The position numbers and the translations under genes are program-made. The notes beneath the pieces are model-generated. The model worked only from the letters and a program-made list of their open reading frames with translations, did no database searches and was not told the origin of the DNA. DNA of 64,000 nucleotides, from the NCBI RefSeq assembly GCF_025698545.1, contig NC_068570.1, positions 58,671,924 to 58,735,923 of the forward strand, given 5' to 3'. The DNA is from Gossypium raimondii. Its lineage: Eukaryota; Streptophyta; Magnoliopsida; Malvales; Malvaceae. Of the stretch, positions 1 to 16,201 are shown piece after piece. Numbering within the stretch: the first letter of the stretch is position 1; every line of letters begins with the position of its first letter.

Positions 1-3000
1 CTACTAGCAACAGTTACAAGACAACTTCAAATATTTGGGTATAGTTTTGTGTCCAACTGAAAGTCAAAAAGTGTATGAAAGCATTCTTAACAACAAAAAA
101 CCCTATGTTGGATAAGAAAATAGGCGCACAACCCCGAGCGAGAGAAGTTTCAACAGCATAATTACATACCATCAATGCTCTTGCGAGATCATCCCTTTTG
201 ATAGTCATATCTTCATCTTTTTGCTGGAAAACACAAGAAAGAGAACCAAATATCATAAATCAAAGCTTCTTATCAGTACATATTCCAATAGGTTTCATAC
301 ACACACAGTATTATACTTTCAGCACTACTCTATGAGCATATAGCTGCTTCCTTTTAAAATTCTGTTCATATTTAACAAGAGAGCACTGGCTAGAACATTG
401 GGCAATAACTAAATTCCAGCTTTCGTAGGGTTCGAAAATAAGAACAATATTGATAACAGTGATGCATGTATTTAAAATTAGAAAGAAAAGGAATACACAT
501 CAAAATATGAACCTTTGTTTAAATAAAGTTCGTCACGTTTAGGGCATTTACTTTGTCCAAACATTATCTAAAATAAAGTAATGATCTCAGGGCAAACAGA
601 AGAGCAATACCAAGTTAGCTAATTATTTTTAATAAGTTGATAAAAAAAACAAATTATTACTGACATTTGATTCAAAGGCCCAGAAAGAAATTCCACGTGT
701 TATTCAAAAGTTCCGAAGAAAAATTGTATTGACAGTTTAAACTTTATCAGATATATATTGCAGTTTTCCACTCATTTGAATTGTATATGACAACTCATTA
801 ATATAGCAGAGTAGATGGTCATGCATAAAACTTACATGAGTGAAATGAATGGGAAAATAACAGCCCAAAATCTCAAAAAGTTCGTGAGCAAATCCAGCAA
901 GGGCATCAGATGGATCAGGGAATAGTCGCGATAGAACCTCAATAATGTGAAATGTTAACATCAAACAGTGAGGATCCTTTTCTCCGTCAACAGATTCACA
1001 GATTCCATATATAAGGGTATCACCCTGGACCATAAATGAGAAATCAGAATATTATCAACAGTAAAAAGAAAAGATAAAAGTGAAAATTGAGACGTTGCTT
1101 TGAAATTGTGGATGGAAGCATAGATGCTGGTAGTTATGACACAAAGACAAAAGGGAGCGAGAAAACCAGAACAGTTTCACATTTTCTTTTATAAAACTGA
1201 AATTCTATGTTTTCTCATTCTCCTTTCCTAGTGCAAAGCATCAAAATTGTGTCATATTACCATGCTCTTTTCTTGCATATCACATAATTAGCACAGTTTC
1301 ATTATTTCCAATCATAAACCTTCCTTTGACGTTAATAAAAATTTAAAGAACTCTAACTACAATAATAAGCATAAACATCTTTATCAATTATTTACAGAAG
1401 GAATATAGCTCCATGGCTCTATCATGGTGTTCTTAACAAACCAACCACAATTGACTTTTTGGTGATATATAGTGACCTAGAAATTAAAATACATAACCCT
1501 CTTGCTTTTTTTTTTCCCCTGGTTAGTCTTAATAGAGATTGCATCAATCACTTCCTTTATTCTTCATTAAACTCATTACATTATATGACTTTAACATGAA
1601 AAAATAATACATTAAAAAGACAAAAGAAAATCAGTCCAATAAAGTATGAACTGAAGAAACAAGACCAGAAAACATACAAGTGAAGCAACAGCATTGGGGT
1701 AGCGTTCTAGCAGGCATTCCATAAGTTCAAAGCTAAGCTGCAAAACAATCCATTTAAAAGTTAAAATGAAATTGCCAAAACTGAAAATATATATTATATG
1801 ATAATATGGCAAATAACTATTTCGAGCAAAGCACTCAGATAAAGGTATGCATGTGATCATTTATTATAGGAATAACAGATTATGTTTACCTTCCGTTCAA
1901 ATTGCCCAAGAGACTGTACTTGTAGATTCTGTAAATAGGACTCTGCAACTGCTTTTGCATCACTTCCACTGACCATACCACCACTGCTTTTCCTTCTCAT
2001 CAGAGCCAAACAGCCAACAAGCGCTCCCCGTAAAGCTCTCCAGTCTGCCTGATGTGGTAAAATTATCATCAATCTAATTTTAAAATTAGAATGTAATACA
2101 TAACATAGAGACTACGAACAAAGCAATAAAGGAAGCCCAGGTCTGCTTGGTGGCACCAAACTGTGACTAACTTATGGAAAGTACTAAAGGTAAAGAAATA
2201 AATTTCAGATTTATTTATGGAGCTATCATCCAGATATAGAATGGTTAAAACTCTTAATTGTCAAGCAGAAGTTTTAATGAGATGCAAAAAATAAACAAGA
2301 AAACCTTTCAAATAAAGTAAAATGTTGATTCAAAATCATGTAAAATGTGTCATCATTTGTATTAATTAAAACTATAGTGTTTATTGTAAATGCAAGACTC
2401 ACCAATCTGTCCGTGAAAAATCCTATCAAGCTATGAATAGTAGCATCACCCAATGGCTTTGATGCAAGGCGCACAAGAACTTCTCCAAGAAGGAGGATGC
2501 CTGGAAAAGACACCATGTAACAAGAAGCTTAATAATCATTTGTTTATGGTTCCAAACAAAATCTAAATGTATATGAAAGAATTGAATACAAAATAAGGTA
2601 AATTACCAATAAGGCTACAGGCATCAAGTTATAGATTAAGTAATTTAATGAGCATGAAATCCAGAAATCCTCTCAAAAAACCAACATAACAAAATCATAC
2701 TGACAACAAGCTGAATCTTAGTACCTCTTGCACGAATAATGTTGTCCACGGTGGTCAAATATCCTTCCATCTCTCTAACCTTTAAATGGAAATGAAAGAA
2801 GAAAGTAAGCAATAAATACCCAAAAGAAATAAACGAACAAAATAAAATTAAATACATAATAAATAAGTCAAGTAAAAGACCCAAAATAAAAAAAAATAAA
2901 AAAAAAGTAAAAGCAAATTTTCTGCAACCTGAGTTCAACTGAAGCATACCAGTGTTTCTATTGTTAACTGATTATTCTTCAACAATGAAGCAATGGCCTC

Positions 3001-3271
3001 CAAACTTGCAGCCTATATATAGCACATATAAACATAAAAATTCAAATATATTCGAATTAATATTTCAGAGACTTAGGAGCTTAAAATATTAAATTTAAGT
3101 GAAACGAGATCAGTTTTTAACCAATTATTATGCTCAGTAAGATAAATTGTGTTGAAATCAATAAAAAATTTAAAGAAATTGAGAGAACGGAGAGTGAACC
3201 TGCTGAGTCGGAGAACGAGACGAATCAACAAACGATTCAATGTACCGACTGAGTTGAATCGGTTCCGCCAT
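1..3271 (-). CDS. MMS19: MMS19 nucleotide excision repair protein homolog, N-terminal part (gene continues beyond left edge)
   Basis: Eight exons are readable on the minus strand: 3200-3271 (ATG at 3271), 2950-3012, 2725-2779, 2403-2500, 1890-2048, 1678-1737, 836-1024 and 170-223. All have GT-AG borders and phases that close, giving 250 codons of a family that is usually over 1,100 residues. The product starts MAEPIQLSRYIESFVDSS and contains the block GEKDPHCLMLTFHIIEVLSR followed by LFEILGCYFPIHFTH, which I recognise as the MMS19 N-terminal HEAT-repeat region. In yeast, animals and Arabidopsis, MMS19 is part of the cytosolic iron-sulfur assembly targeting complex with CIA1 and AE7/CIA2. That complex delivers Fe-S clusters to DNA polymerases, helicases such as XPD, and other nuclear enzymes. 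The C-terminal repeats lie outside the window, so completeness cannot be judged. The last visible exon ends at 170; 1-169 is intron. Confidence 0.93.
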
Positions 3272-4561
3272 TGTTTTTAGCGAATTGTCAGTATTAGGGT
3301 TTTAGAACTGAAAGAAAAGACAGAGAGCGAAGAGGGGTTTGGAGTAGAAATTGTTATTTGTTGCGACTCCAATATTCCATTAAGCAAATTGTTTTTGTAT
3401 TTTAGTTTCCTCTTTTTGAAAAACTACACAAATAGTCACTAAATTATAAAAAATTTCATTTTAGGTACCAAAATAAAAATTTTCAACCATTTCTTCCCTC
3501 CAAATCAAATACTGTTGTGGCAGTTAAAAAATTCGATATAATAATAAATTGAGTCCTTAACTTTTATTTCTTATATTAATTTAGTCATAATTTTAAAATT
3601 TAATATTCAAAATTTACAAATTTCTCAATTGATCTTAATTCTATAAAATTTATAAAATACATAAATATTTTTTTAAATATATATAATAATAAATTAAAAT
3701 TTTAAATTAATACTAAATAAATATAATTATATTAATATAAATAAAATAAAATCCTCCTAAAAAATCATCAGCTTTATTTTTTTTAAACAGTACTTTTTGC
3801 TATATCTGTAAACATATTTTAAATCTTATTACATAAATAAAATTTAAAACTTCTAAAATTTGAAAAAAAATCATATATTTTGTCAAACAAACCCAAACAA
3901 ATTAGATTTTAAATAAAAAATCTGGGCATGGGTTTACTACACCTTAGCATTCTAAGTAGAAGATTAGAACAAGCTTTTCTTAAAACATTAAATAAATAGT
4001 ATTTATGTTTAAAATTTGGAGGTTTTCGAAACTTTTATAAATATTTTATTGTTTCCATTATTTTTCAGTTTTATTTTTTTATTTTTATTTTTAAATTTAT
4101 ATTTTTATAAAATATCATTTTAAATTTTGGTTATATAAAATTTGACATATCATTACACAATTTTATTAATAAAAACTTGATTGATACAATTTTAATAATT
4201 TAAGGAGGTAATTAAAATATTTAAAATTTAAAAATTAATTTATAATGAAAATCATAATTTGGAGATGTTGGGTCAAAAATATGCACGATGCTTCCTTAAC
4301 TCTTAGTCTTACATATAATAATACGATGAACAAAAATCAGCACATACGATATGTATATTTTAGGTGGTATTTAGTTGGTAAAATTCTCAACAAAAAGAAA
4401 AAAGGAATAAGAAGAAAAAGAAAAAAACGCTAACACATAACAATGATTTAAGGAAAAAAAAATCAGCAAAACACCACCACTTACATATAGACAATGACAG
4501 CATTTTGATGACACAAGGAAACTGTTATCATCTTCTCAAAGTGTATATGGGAATTCGACCA
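3272..4561. promoter_or_regulatory. MMS19 upstream region and intergenic spacer
   Basis: Roughly the first 150 bases upstream of the MMS19 ATG are mixed-composition leader or promoter sequence. The rest, to 4561, is strongly AT-rich with no coding potential. No clear TATA box or other element was identified. The spacer separates the MMS19 start from the 3' end of the next minus-strand gene. Confidence 0.4.
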
Positions 4562-7500
4562 TCAATCATCATCACATGAGGCCTCATCCAACATGTCCAG
4601 AAACCCTTTCCTGGCCGTCCTTTGAATCGCCGATGCGTTATAACGAAGCCCAAATGTCGACACTGCTTCGAACTTCGTCCATAACTCTTTCTTTAACGTA
4701 CTCTCACCGGCACGTTTGCCTGTTCGTATCGTGCTCTCCTGTTCATTCCACATCGGAGTGTTTTCCACGAGTGCCGTGTTGTTGCGGGTATTTTCTGCAG
4801 AAAACATGGCAATTTTTATTTGACTTACTAAGGAAAAAAAAACATCAATATACAACATATAGATGGTAAAAGTACCGTGAAGGTTTTTGTACTAGGAGTG
4901 TGATTGCATTTTGTACCATGATTAATTTGCTTATTTTTTAGTAAAGAAGGTAAAATGCAATTGGACTCTTAATATAAAAACCTCCATGATACTTTACCTA
5001 TACCGATATATAACATTCAACCCCGAGTTCGAGTAACATATAAGGGAAGATACCTTGGTTAATCATCTTGTTTTGTTGGTTTATTGCACTAGGAAGGTTG
5101 TGATCTGTGGCAACATTGTGCAGCGATTTCTCATCTGATGGTTCTAACAAAATGCAACTTTTAGGAGGCGAGAATAGCCACATCGGTGAGGAATCAAGCT
5201 CTTTCTTCTCAAATTCGGATTTGAGAGTTCGTTGTATGCCTAGTAGTTCGGGGTACTTCGATGTCAAGTCCTCGGAAGCTTCACTGCCCGAGGAATCAGA
5301 AAACTCACCATTGTTGATTCCGCGGGGAAACGGGGTACACTTGCGAACTCTGACATTGTCTCGTAGCAAGTACTCGTGAATCGGTTCAAGTAACACGCAG
5401 GATTTCGGCGGCGACATTTTTAAGCATGGAGTTGTCATTACAAGCATGGAATGTTCGGTGTTTGAAAATGCAGCCGAAGAAACAACCACTGAATGAGAAG
5501 GCTTAATTGGAGTTTGGTTTATAGCAACACCTTCAAGCAAATCATCATTTTCATCCTCATGAAAGTTGATAAAAGGTAACTCAACCATCGATTTCGAAGT
5601 AACGCTTTGGAATACCGATTTAGACGAATCACGCATCTTGGAAGACAATGCTTTCGACATCGGAAGAGGCGTAAGCAAAAACAGCTGCCTGCCTCTCTCG
5701 ACATTACATTCGGCAGCAGCACGCCAAGACACGAGTGGAGAAGGCGAGATTAACGAGTCCAATGTAGATTCTTCTTCCGGATTCCCAACATCAAAGCATT
5801 CATTTTCGTTTACATTAACATTAACAAAAGGAACAACTTCAGTTCCCAAACATTCTCCGGACTTATCTTCGCATTCGACACCCGAAGGACTCGAAAGAGC
5901 CTTCTTAAATCTGGGAACCCATGGCTGCAATTGTAGAAACACAACCATCCATGTTAAATCTGTAACAAATACATTGAAATTTAAGTGATAAATATATAGT
6001 TTAGATAATAAACCTAAAAAAGGATTAACCTTTAAAGAAGAAAGCATTCCGGAGATGACATTGGCGAAAGATTCAATTTCATTTGTCTCCAGTTTTGTTG
6101 CCTTAAGCTTAAAAGCTTGCGCAACAAGTTCATCAATCTGCCATTTCAAAGCATAAATTGGTGAATATCAAGTGCAAAAGCAGTAAAAGAACTCATATTT
6201 TAAGAGAGAGGGGGAATAATGAGGCAATTAGATCCCAATACTATTACCCTTATTCTAAATTGGTCCCAAACTTCAAATCATTCTTACTATATCCTCAAAC
6301 TAAAATTGTTAATTGAAGTGTTAAATGATACATCAAATCTTATACAACAAAATCTAAAATGAAAATTTTAAAAGATGAATATTGTTAAAATAGATGATGT
6401 AAAAGTCTTGGTTTTAAGTTTCCAAAATTTTATATTGCTCACCTCTTTTTTAGTTTTACTTTATTTTTAACTTTTACTTTTAAAAGTCATGTTATAATAT
6501 TTTATTTTAAAAAATTCATTTTGAAGTTTAAGGACCAATTAACAATAAAAGTCATAATTTATGAATGTCTCGTGCAATTAACTCTTACAATATAAAAAAA
6601 TCTATCCCATTAAGAAAAAAAAAAGAAGTACAGAATGAAAAAGAAAAAAGCTTATATAAAAATTGGGCATGTTAGGCATATCTTCCCAGCAGCCAAACAC
6701 AAGCTAAACCCTAACCAAGTAGATTATAATCAAAATTTGGTAGCTTACAAGCATAAAATGGTGAATATCACGTTCAGAATTACTCAAGCAACTCATATTT
6801 TAGGGGGAAAAAGAATTCAGCAATTAGATTCCAAAATCAACGAAATTAAATGAAAAAGAAAATGCTTATATAAACTAGGATATGTTAGGCATATTTTCTT
6901 AGCAACCAAACAGATGATAAACTCTAACCAATAGCATTTTAATAAAAATTTGGTAGCTTCTATCCTTAAATTGGTTAATATCAAGCACAGTACAAAATTA
7001 CTAAAACAACTCAGATTTTTGGGGAAAAGAATAATTCTTCAATTATATCTATCAAACACAAAAAAAGAAAAACATAATTAAAGAAGGAAAAAAGGAAGTA
7101 ATAAAATGAAAATGAAAAATCTTACTTAAACTCGAATATATCTCTGCCATGTTTTCTTAGCAACCAAACAGAATATAAACCTTAAACAAATGCATTTGAT
7201 AGCTTCCAAGCATAAATTGCTGAATATCAAGCTAAGTACTAAATTACTGAAGTAACTCATATTTTAGGGAAAAATAATTCAGCAATTAGATTTCAAAATC
7301 AAAGAAATCTATCAAACACAAAAACATAATTAAAGGGAAAAAAAACAAGTAATAAATTGAAAAGAAAAATCTTATATAAACTCGGATATATGTTAGCCAT
7401 ATTTTCTTAGCAACCAAACAGACGATAAACCTTAACCAAATATATTTAAACAAAATCTGGTAGTTCTCAAGCTAAGTACTAAACTACTCAAGTAACTAAC

Positions 7501-7925
7501 ATTTTAGGGGACAAAAGTTAATTCAGCAATTAGATTACAAAATCAAAGAAATCTATCAAACAAAAAACCAAGACGTAATAAAATGAAAAAGAAAAACCTT
7601 ATATAAACTCGAATACATGTTTAGGCATACTTTCTTAGCAACCAAACAGAAGCTAAACCTTAACCAAACACATTAAATAAAAAATAAGCGAAAAGAAAAA
7701 GAAACTAAACCTTTGTCATACCTGGCGAAGGAGAGAAGAAAGATCGGATTGAAGGAGAAGAAGGCGATCGAGGGAAGCGTGGTTTCGATGATTATTATCA
7801 TCTTTGTCGATCAATTTCTTCTTCGGAATCTCTGATTTGGAGAAAAAATTCTTTGTGCTATTATTGTTTGATAAATCTCTCAGCGGCTTCCGTGTCGGTT
7901 TCGCCTTCGATTTCGATCTTTGCAT
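4562..7925 (-). CDS. Conserved plant protein of unknown function (471 aa, four exons)
   Basis: Exons are 7722-7925 (ATG at 7925), 6030-6137, 5054-5924 and 4562-4794. Lengths 204, 108, 871 and 233 keep frame and give 471 residues. The N terminus is basic and Ser/Asn-rich (MQRSKSKAKPTRKPLRDLSN), followed by a run of leucines. Exon 2 encodes a short helical segment (IDELVAQAFKLKATKLETNE). The long third exon is acidic and serine-rich, with two copies of a PPKSC(V/I)LLEP motif. The C terminus ends in a compact block, LKKELWTKFEAVSTFGLRYN then KGFLDMLDEASCDDD, that looks like the conserved part of a plant family I cannot name. There is no signal peptide, membrane span or known catalytic motif. The repeated motif and acidic linkers suggest a mostly disordered nuclear or cytosolic protein; that is inference. 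Confidence 0.82.
4865..4998. mobile_element. Small foldback MITE in intron 3 of the unknown gene
   Basis: About 134 bp with long imperfect terminal inverted repeats. The left end reads GGTAAAAGTACCGTGAAGG and the reverse complement of the right end reads GGTAAAGTATCATGGAGG. The arms cover most of the element, leaving a short loop. No convincing target-site duplication is visible. A diverged half-copy of the same end appears near 16080-16165. Confidence 0.65.
6120..7690. repeat. Diverged tandem array of about 230-bp units inside intron 1 of the unknown gene
   Basis: The intron between 7721 and 6138 is built largely from repeats of a unit with recognisable landmarks: GAAAAAGAAAA(A/G)CTTATATAAA, then TTCTTAGCAACCAAACAG, CTAAACCTTAACCAA, a segment like GCATAAATTGGTGAATATCAAG, and ACTCATATTTTAGGG. 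Units start near 6635, 6850, 7105, 7350 and 7580. A partial first unit lies at 6120-6236, separated from the rest by about 400 bp of unrelated AT-rich sequence. The unit at the 6120 end overlaps the acceptor side of exon 2. Copies differ by many substitutions and small indels, so the array is old. Confidence 0.8.
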
Positions 7926-8869
7926 TTTTTTTTCTCGGGAAAATTTTCTTTTTTCCTTCCTTTTTCTTTTCTCTAGATTTTGTGCCGTTTGGTTTTTTGA
8001 ATTCCTGGTCAGGCTCTCTGCAAGGCGGGCTGTCTGTCTTATTTTTATTTATTTATTTATTCATTCATTATATTTGGACCCAAATGTTGAGAGGTGATGG
8101 GCTTGGCTTGTTTTTTTAAAAGGATAAAACACTCTCGATTTTTACATTTTTTTTAATTTGTAATTTAAATTAATTTTTTTCCACATTAATTCTAGAATTT
8201 ATTTTTTAAATTTTAATCTTTAAATTAGTTTCTGTAATAGTACGATGACATGGTCCTCTAAGATTATATCTCTTCATCGCTCGAAAATTTTTAAAGAAAA
8301 TTATATAAATCTAAAAATACTAAAATTATATATTTAAAAAAAGAGACATAATGACTTATGTGGCCTTTTAACTTTGTAAAAATTTATTTTAACCCTCTAT
8401 TTAATTTTTGTTTCTTTTAGCTTTCAAATTTACGTTATTTTTCAATCCATTCCAAAATGAATGAAAAATTAATATTTTTAACTTAACGACATGACATACA
8501 TTAGCAATTAATTAGTATTTTAAATTTTCAAAATTAAAAAATAATAAGAATATGTTTAAAAAAATAAAAAATTAAACTTATTATAAAAATATAAAAAATG
8601 TTTTTTAAGTTTTTAAAAATTAATTAATTATTAACTTGATATACACATGGATGTCACACGTCAGCAAATTTAATAGACATTAATTTTTCCATCCATTTTG
8701 GGGTGACTTTACAAACAATGCAAGTTCAATGGTTAAAAGAGACAAAATTTAAATGATTTTTTTTTGTGAAATTGGGAGGGTCAAATAAGTTATTAGGCCA
8801 AAAACAATGCTTTATTGGTCCTTTTTGTTTGTGTATATTAGATACTTGACAACAACAATGCGTTCTACC
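7926..8869. other. Upstream region of the unknown gene and AT-rich spacer
   Basis: 7926-8120 is pyrimidine-rich on the plus strand and is the probable 5' UTR and promoter of the minus-strand gene that starts at 7925. From about 8120 the sequence becomes AT-rich. It carries diverged interspersed-repeat text (for example around 8220-8280) that resembles segments near 14460 and 19170. No gene was seen. Confidence 0.4.
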
Positions 8870-10190
8870 GGTGAGTCGAGAAATGAAAGGTGGAATTAAG
8901 GTATTTTCGACAATCTAGCTAGCTGAGGATGTTCATTATGGTAAGCACATTGACTTGGTAGATCGAAGTGTTACGAAGACTTTCTTAAAAATGCTAAAAG
9001 TGCGGCAGACCAATATGAAGCTTGTTAAGTAACAATGGAGTTCCCATCTATGATATGGGTAGATTGTGCATCAAATTTTGAGGGAAACATGGTGATGCAA
9101 AATGTGCAGTTGAACCGAGCAAATGCAATGAGCAATGTACATCTCAATCACTTATCTAGTGTTTTACATTATGATTTACTATTGGTTTGGTAAGGACATA
9201 AGGACTTTTTTAGAGTTCTAAAGCGAGTAAGTCGAGGGACTTATAAATTGGAGTTGACAACTATACCCAAGATTAACCAGTGTTTAATGTGGGCATGCCT
9301 AATACTATATGTGTGGATCAAAAGGATCTGGATCGAGGCAAGTCCCAATAGGGGTGTGTAAGAGCGATAGACTCTTACGACTGAGATGTACAAGAGAGAA
9401 ATGCAATTTAAGTTAGGCGACGACAGAGATAAAAGCCGAAGCAAATGTTTTGAGGGGCAGAACTACTCGATAGAAACACTAGTTAGGAATTAGCTGAGGC
9501 ATTGAGACAGTTTCGAGACGAATCAAACCAGTGCCATTCCGAGGATATGATGAGGGCATTGCAAGAATCGGTGGGGGAGAATGTCACGGGCCGCAGATCA
9601 AAACCTGTAACGAATACATATGAAACATCTCATAGAGGTTAACTGATCAAATGAGGCTCATTTAATCCACTTGAATACATATGAACACATGAAAAAGTTC
9701 ATCTATTTGAAGCTTTGGTGACCTAGTGAAACACTCCAATAAAACTAAAGTTACTAAAGTAATTATTGTAAATCTTAATGAATAAATATGAAAAGAGTTT
9801 AAATTCCTTATGACTCTCATATTGTAAACAGGCCCTAAACTCAACCAATGTAATTCGATTTGTATTGTTGGATTTAGGAGAACTCAACTATAAATAGAGA
9901 CATTTTCACTCCGTTATAATCCTTCATTGAAAGCATTTACTCAAACACTTGGTGTGTTTTTGCTTTCTTGTTCTTTTATGTCTCTTTTATCTTTAAGTTA
10001 CTTTCATTTTATTTTCGATGCCTTGGAGAACTTCTATCGAGAATTCTTGCTTTGTAAGAATTAGGTGGATTTAAAATCAAAATATTGTCTAAAATCGCAT
10101 GAACCACAAGATTAAAGTTCTAGCTTTATGATACTAGTACCACCATATGCAATTATGATACGTGAGTCATCAATCTCACCCAAAAAATTT
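8870..10190 (+). mobile_element. Decayed LTR-retrotransposon 3' end with an LTR remnant from 9582
   Basis: At 9571-9583 a polypurine tract, GTGGGGGAGAATG, runs directly into TGTCACGGG. This is the usual arrangement of polypurine tract plus 3' LTR start in plant LTR elements. About 310 bp further on, at 9888-9900, lies CTATAAATAGAGA, a good LTR TATA box, followed by a pyrimidine-rich leader. The LTR's 3' border near 10180 is not clear. Upstream (8870-9570) is non-coding, stop-ridden sequence with a few in-frame fragments just before the tract; it is probably the end of a gag/pol region. The superfamily cannot be assigned from what remains. Confidence 0.55.
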
Positions 10191-10490
10191 ACAGGATTAT
10201 AGATGTTGAAACTCGATCTAAATTTACGGAATGCTCTGTTTAATAAAAAAAAATATGAACTAACCGCAATAAATTCTTATTTACAAAAAAGCCATCTTTT
10301 ATTTCACAATTATCAATCTAATTCAACATCTTACATATAGTTCAATATCTGAAAACAAATAAAGCTACAATTTGGACACTCTTAGTAAAAAGTGAATACA
10401 CATACATACATACATAAGTATACACATTCTATGATAGTTTTGGTGTGGATGAAGCATGAAAAAAGAAAGGCATCAAATTTAAAGATTTGA

Positions 10491-14178
<3,688 letters not shown>

Positions 14179-16201
14179 TTTTTCTTCTTTTTTTTTCTTG
14201 GTTCTTTTTTTCTCTAAAATTTAATGGTTGAGAGCCAAGAAACAGTTAAGTATCTTATATATTCTGGTAAAACCAAGTGAATTGTTTGCTTTAAACATGA
14301 AAATTGGCTCTTTGTCTGAGTTGAATTCTTGCATATATATATAGGGATAACTAACATTTAGTCTCTGAAATTGTCAAATTTTTTTCAGCTCGGACTTAAC
14401 TTTTTTTGGGTCTATATTAGTCTAGAAATTTGGTAACTATTTTTCAATTTAACCCCTGAAAGTTAGCGTGGCACTCTAAGATTGTACCTTTTCATCACCA
14501 ATGTTTTAAACCAGATCATTGGTCAAATTGATTAGACCATTAGTGTGTCGATCCAACTGGCCTGATTAAAAAATTATTAAAATTTCAAAAATATAATAAA
14601 AATTTCAATAAATTTTGGTTCAACTGTCTGGTTCTACCAGTTTGTTTCAAATCCCTTTTCCAGACTGATACCCCAACTGATTCCTAATCTGATCAACTAA
14701 TCCAATCCGATTCAAACAACAATGTTCATCACTTAAAAGTTTATAGAAAATCTAAAATATATAACACAAAGTTTTTAAATTTTATTAGAAATTAAAAGAA
14801 ATTATAAAAAATTTCAAGTAACGATGTGACTTAATATCGAAATGTGACATCATTATACCTTAATGAATCCAATTTCAATGACCAAATTAAGAAAAGTTAC
14901 CATATTCCAAAATTAATATTGATTAAAAACTTTACGAGCCGAGATAAAAAAAAGTTACTAAATTCATAGACTAAATAGTTCTCTAACATGTTTTTCTAAG
15001 ATACTATGTTGTTTGTCGGATCTTAAAAGGATTAAAATATAAAATTGACTTTTAAATTATATTATTTTCTTACTTAAACTTTTTTTGGTTTAAAATGGTA
15101 CTTATACTATTTATTTTATATAATTTCATTCCGAAATATGATATGAAACAATAAAAATCATGCAAGGTTGTATGTTTTATTGAATGATGTATACTTTTTT
15201 ATAAAATAAAATAAAATTAATAATTTAAATATTTTTAATTAAAAGAAAACCTTCATTTATTTAAGTGTAAAAATAGGCATAATTTAAAAGGATTTTTAAT
15301 ATTTAATTTTATATTAGAAATTATATCATTTTATTAAATATTTATTATATTTAATATTTATTTTTTAATACGATGTACCAGTTAAACCGGTTAAATAGGT
15401 AATTAAAATGTCTTAGTCAAGATTTTAAAATAATTATATATTTTTGAGGGTTTTAAATAATTATATTTAGACTATATTTTGTAGCAGGAAAAGAAAAGAC
15501 TGCCAATTTATATAGTTTTTATTTATACTTTTGTTGAGTTTTGAAATTTGAATTTTGATTGTAATTAAAAGAGTTGCATTGACAAAGTAAAAGGTGAAAT
15601 GATGTCTTGATTGTTACCATATTAGTATAGAACTAAGATTATGAAATATTCTTTAAAATTAAATAATGAAATATTATAAATTTTAAGGTTTTCCAAAAGT
15701 TGAACAAGTACTTGATTCATCAAATGATGTGACCTAGTTTTCTTAATTTACATATAACATGTATATCAATGATTATCACCCTATGTAATTTAGTGATAAT
15801 TTTTATTACATATTTATGCAGGCTTAAAAGTCAAATTATATTTTGTTTTTATTTGGAAACAAATAGTAAATTAATTTATGTATATTAGATTAAATAACAA
15901 ATTGGTTATTTCTATTAAAAATTTTGTCTATTTTTATCGTTAAAAAATGGCTTAGTTGATAAAATAACCATATAGTTACACATTGTGTGTCATATGTATT
16001 TTATCTTTGACGCGATTACCAATTTTAATAGTAAAAATAGATGTAGTTTTTAACAAAATAACCAGTTTATTCTTTGATCTAACGTATAGGGACTATTTTG
16101 TCCATTTTTTAATAAATGGAGAAAATACAATCTAACTCTAAATACAAGAGCCTCCGTGATACTCGGGTTCAAATCTTATTATATGTGTATATTTTAATTT
16201 A
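14179..16201. other. Receptor-kinase promoter and AT-rich spacer
   Basis: The kinase 5' leader and promoter occupy the first few hundred bases. Beyond about 14350 the text is AT-rich with relics of interspersed repeats, such as the GTGGCACTCTAAGATTGTACC segment near 14467, echoed near 19170. A half-copy of the 4865-4998 MITE family lies at about 16080-16165. No open reading frame of interest. Confidence 0.4.

Noticed and set aside
5566-5988. 140-codon plus-strand frame opposite exon 3 of the unknown gene
   Set aside because: Antisense shadow; the minus-strand frame has consistent splice sites and joins three other exons in phase.
6120-7690. CRISPR-like repeat array
   Set aside because: Units are about 230 bp, diverged and contiguous with no spacers, in a plant intron.
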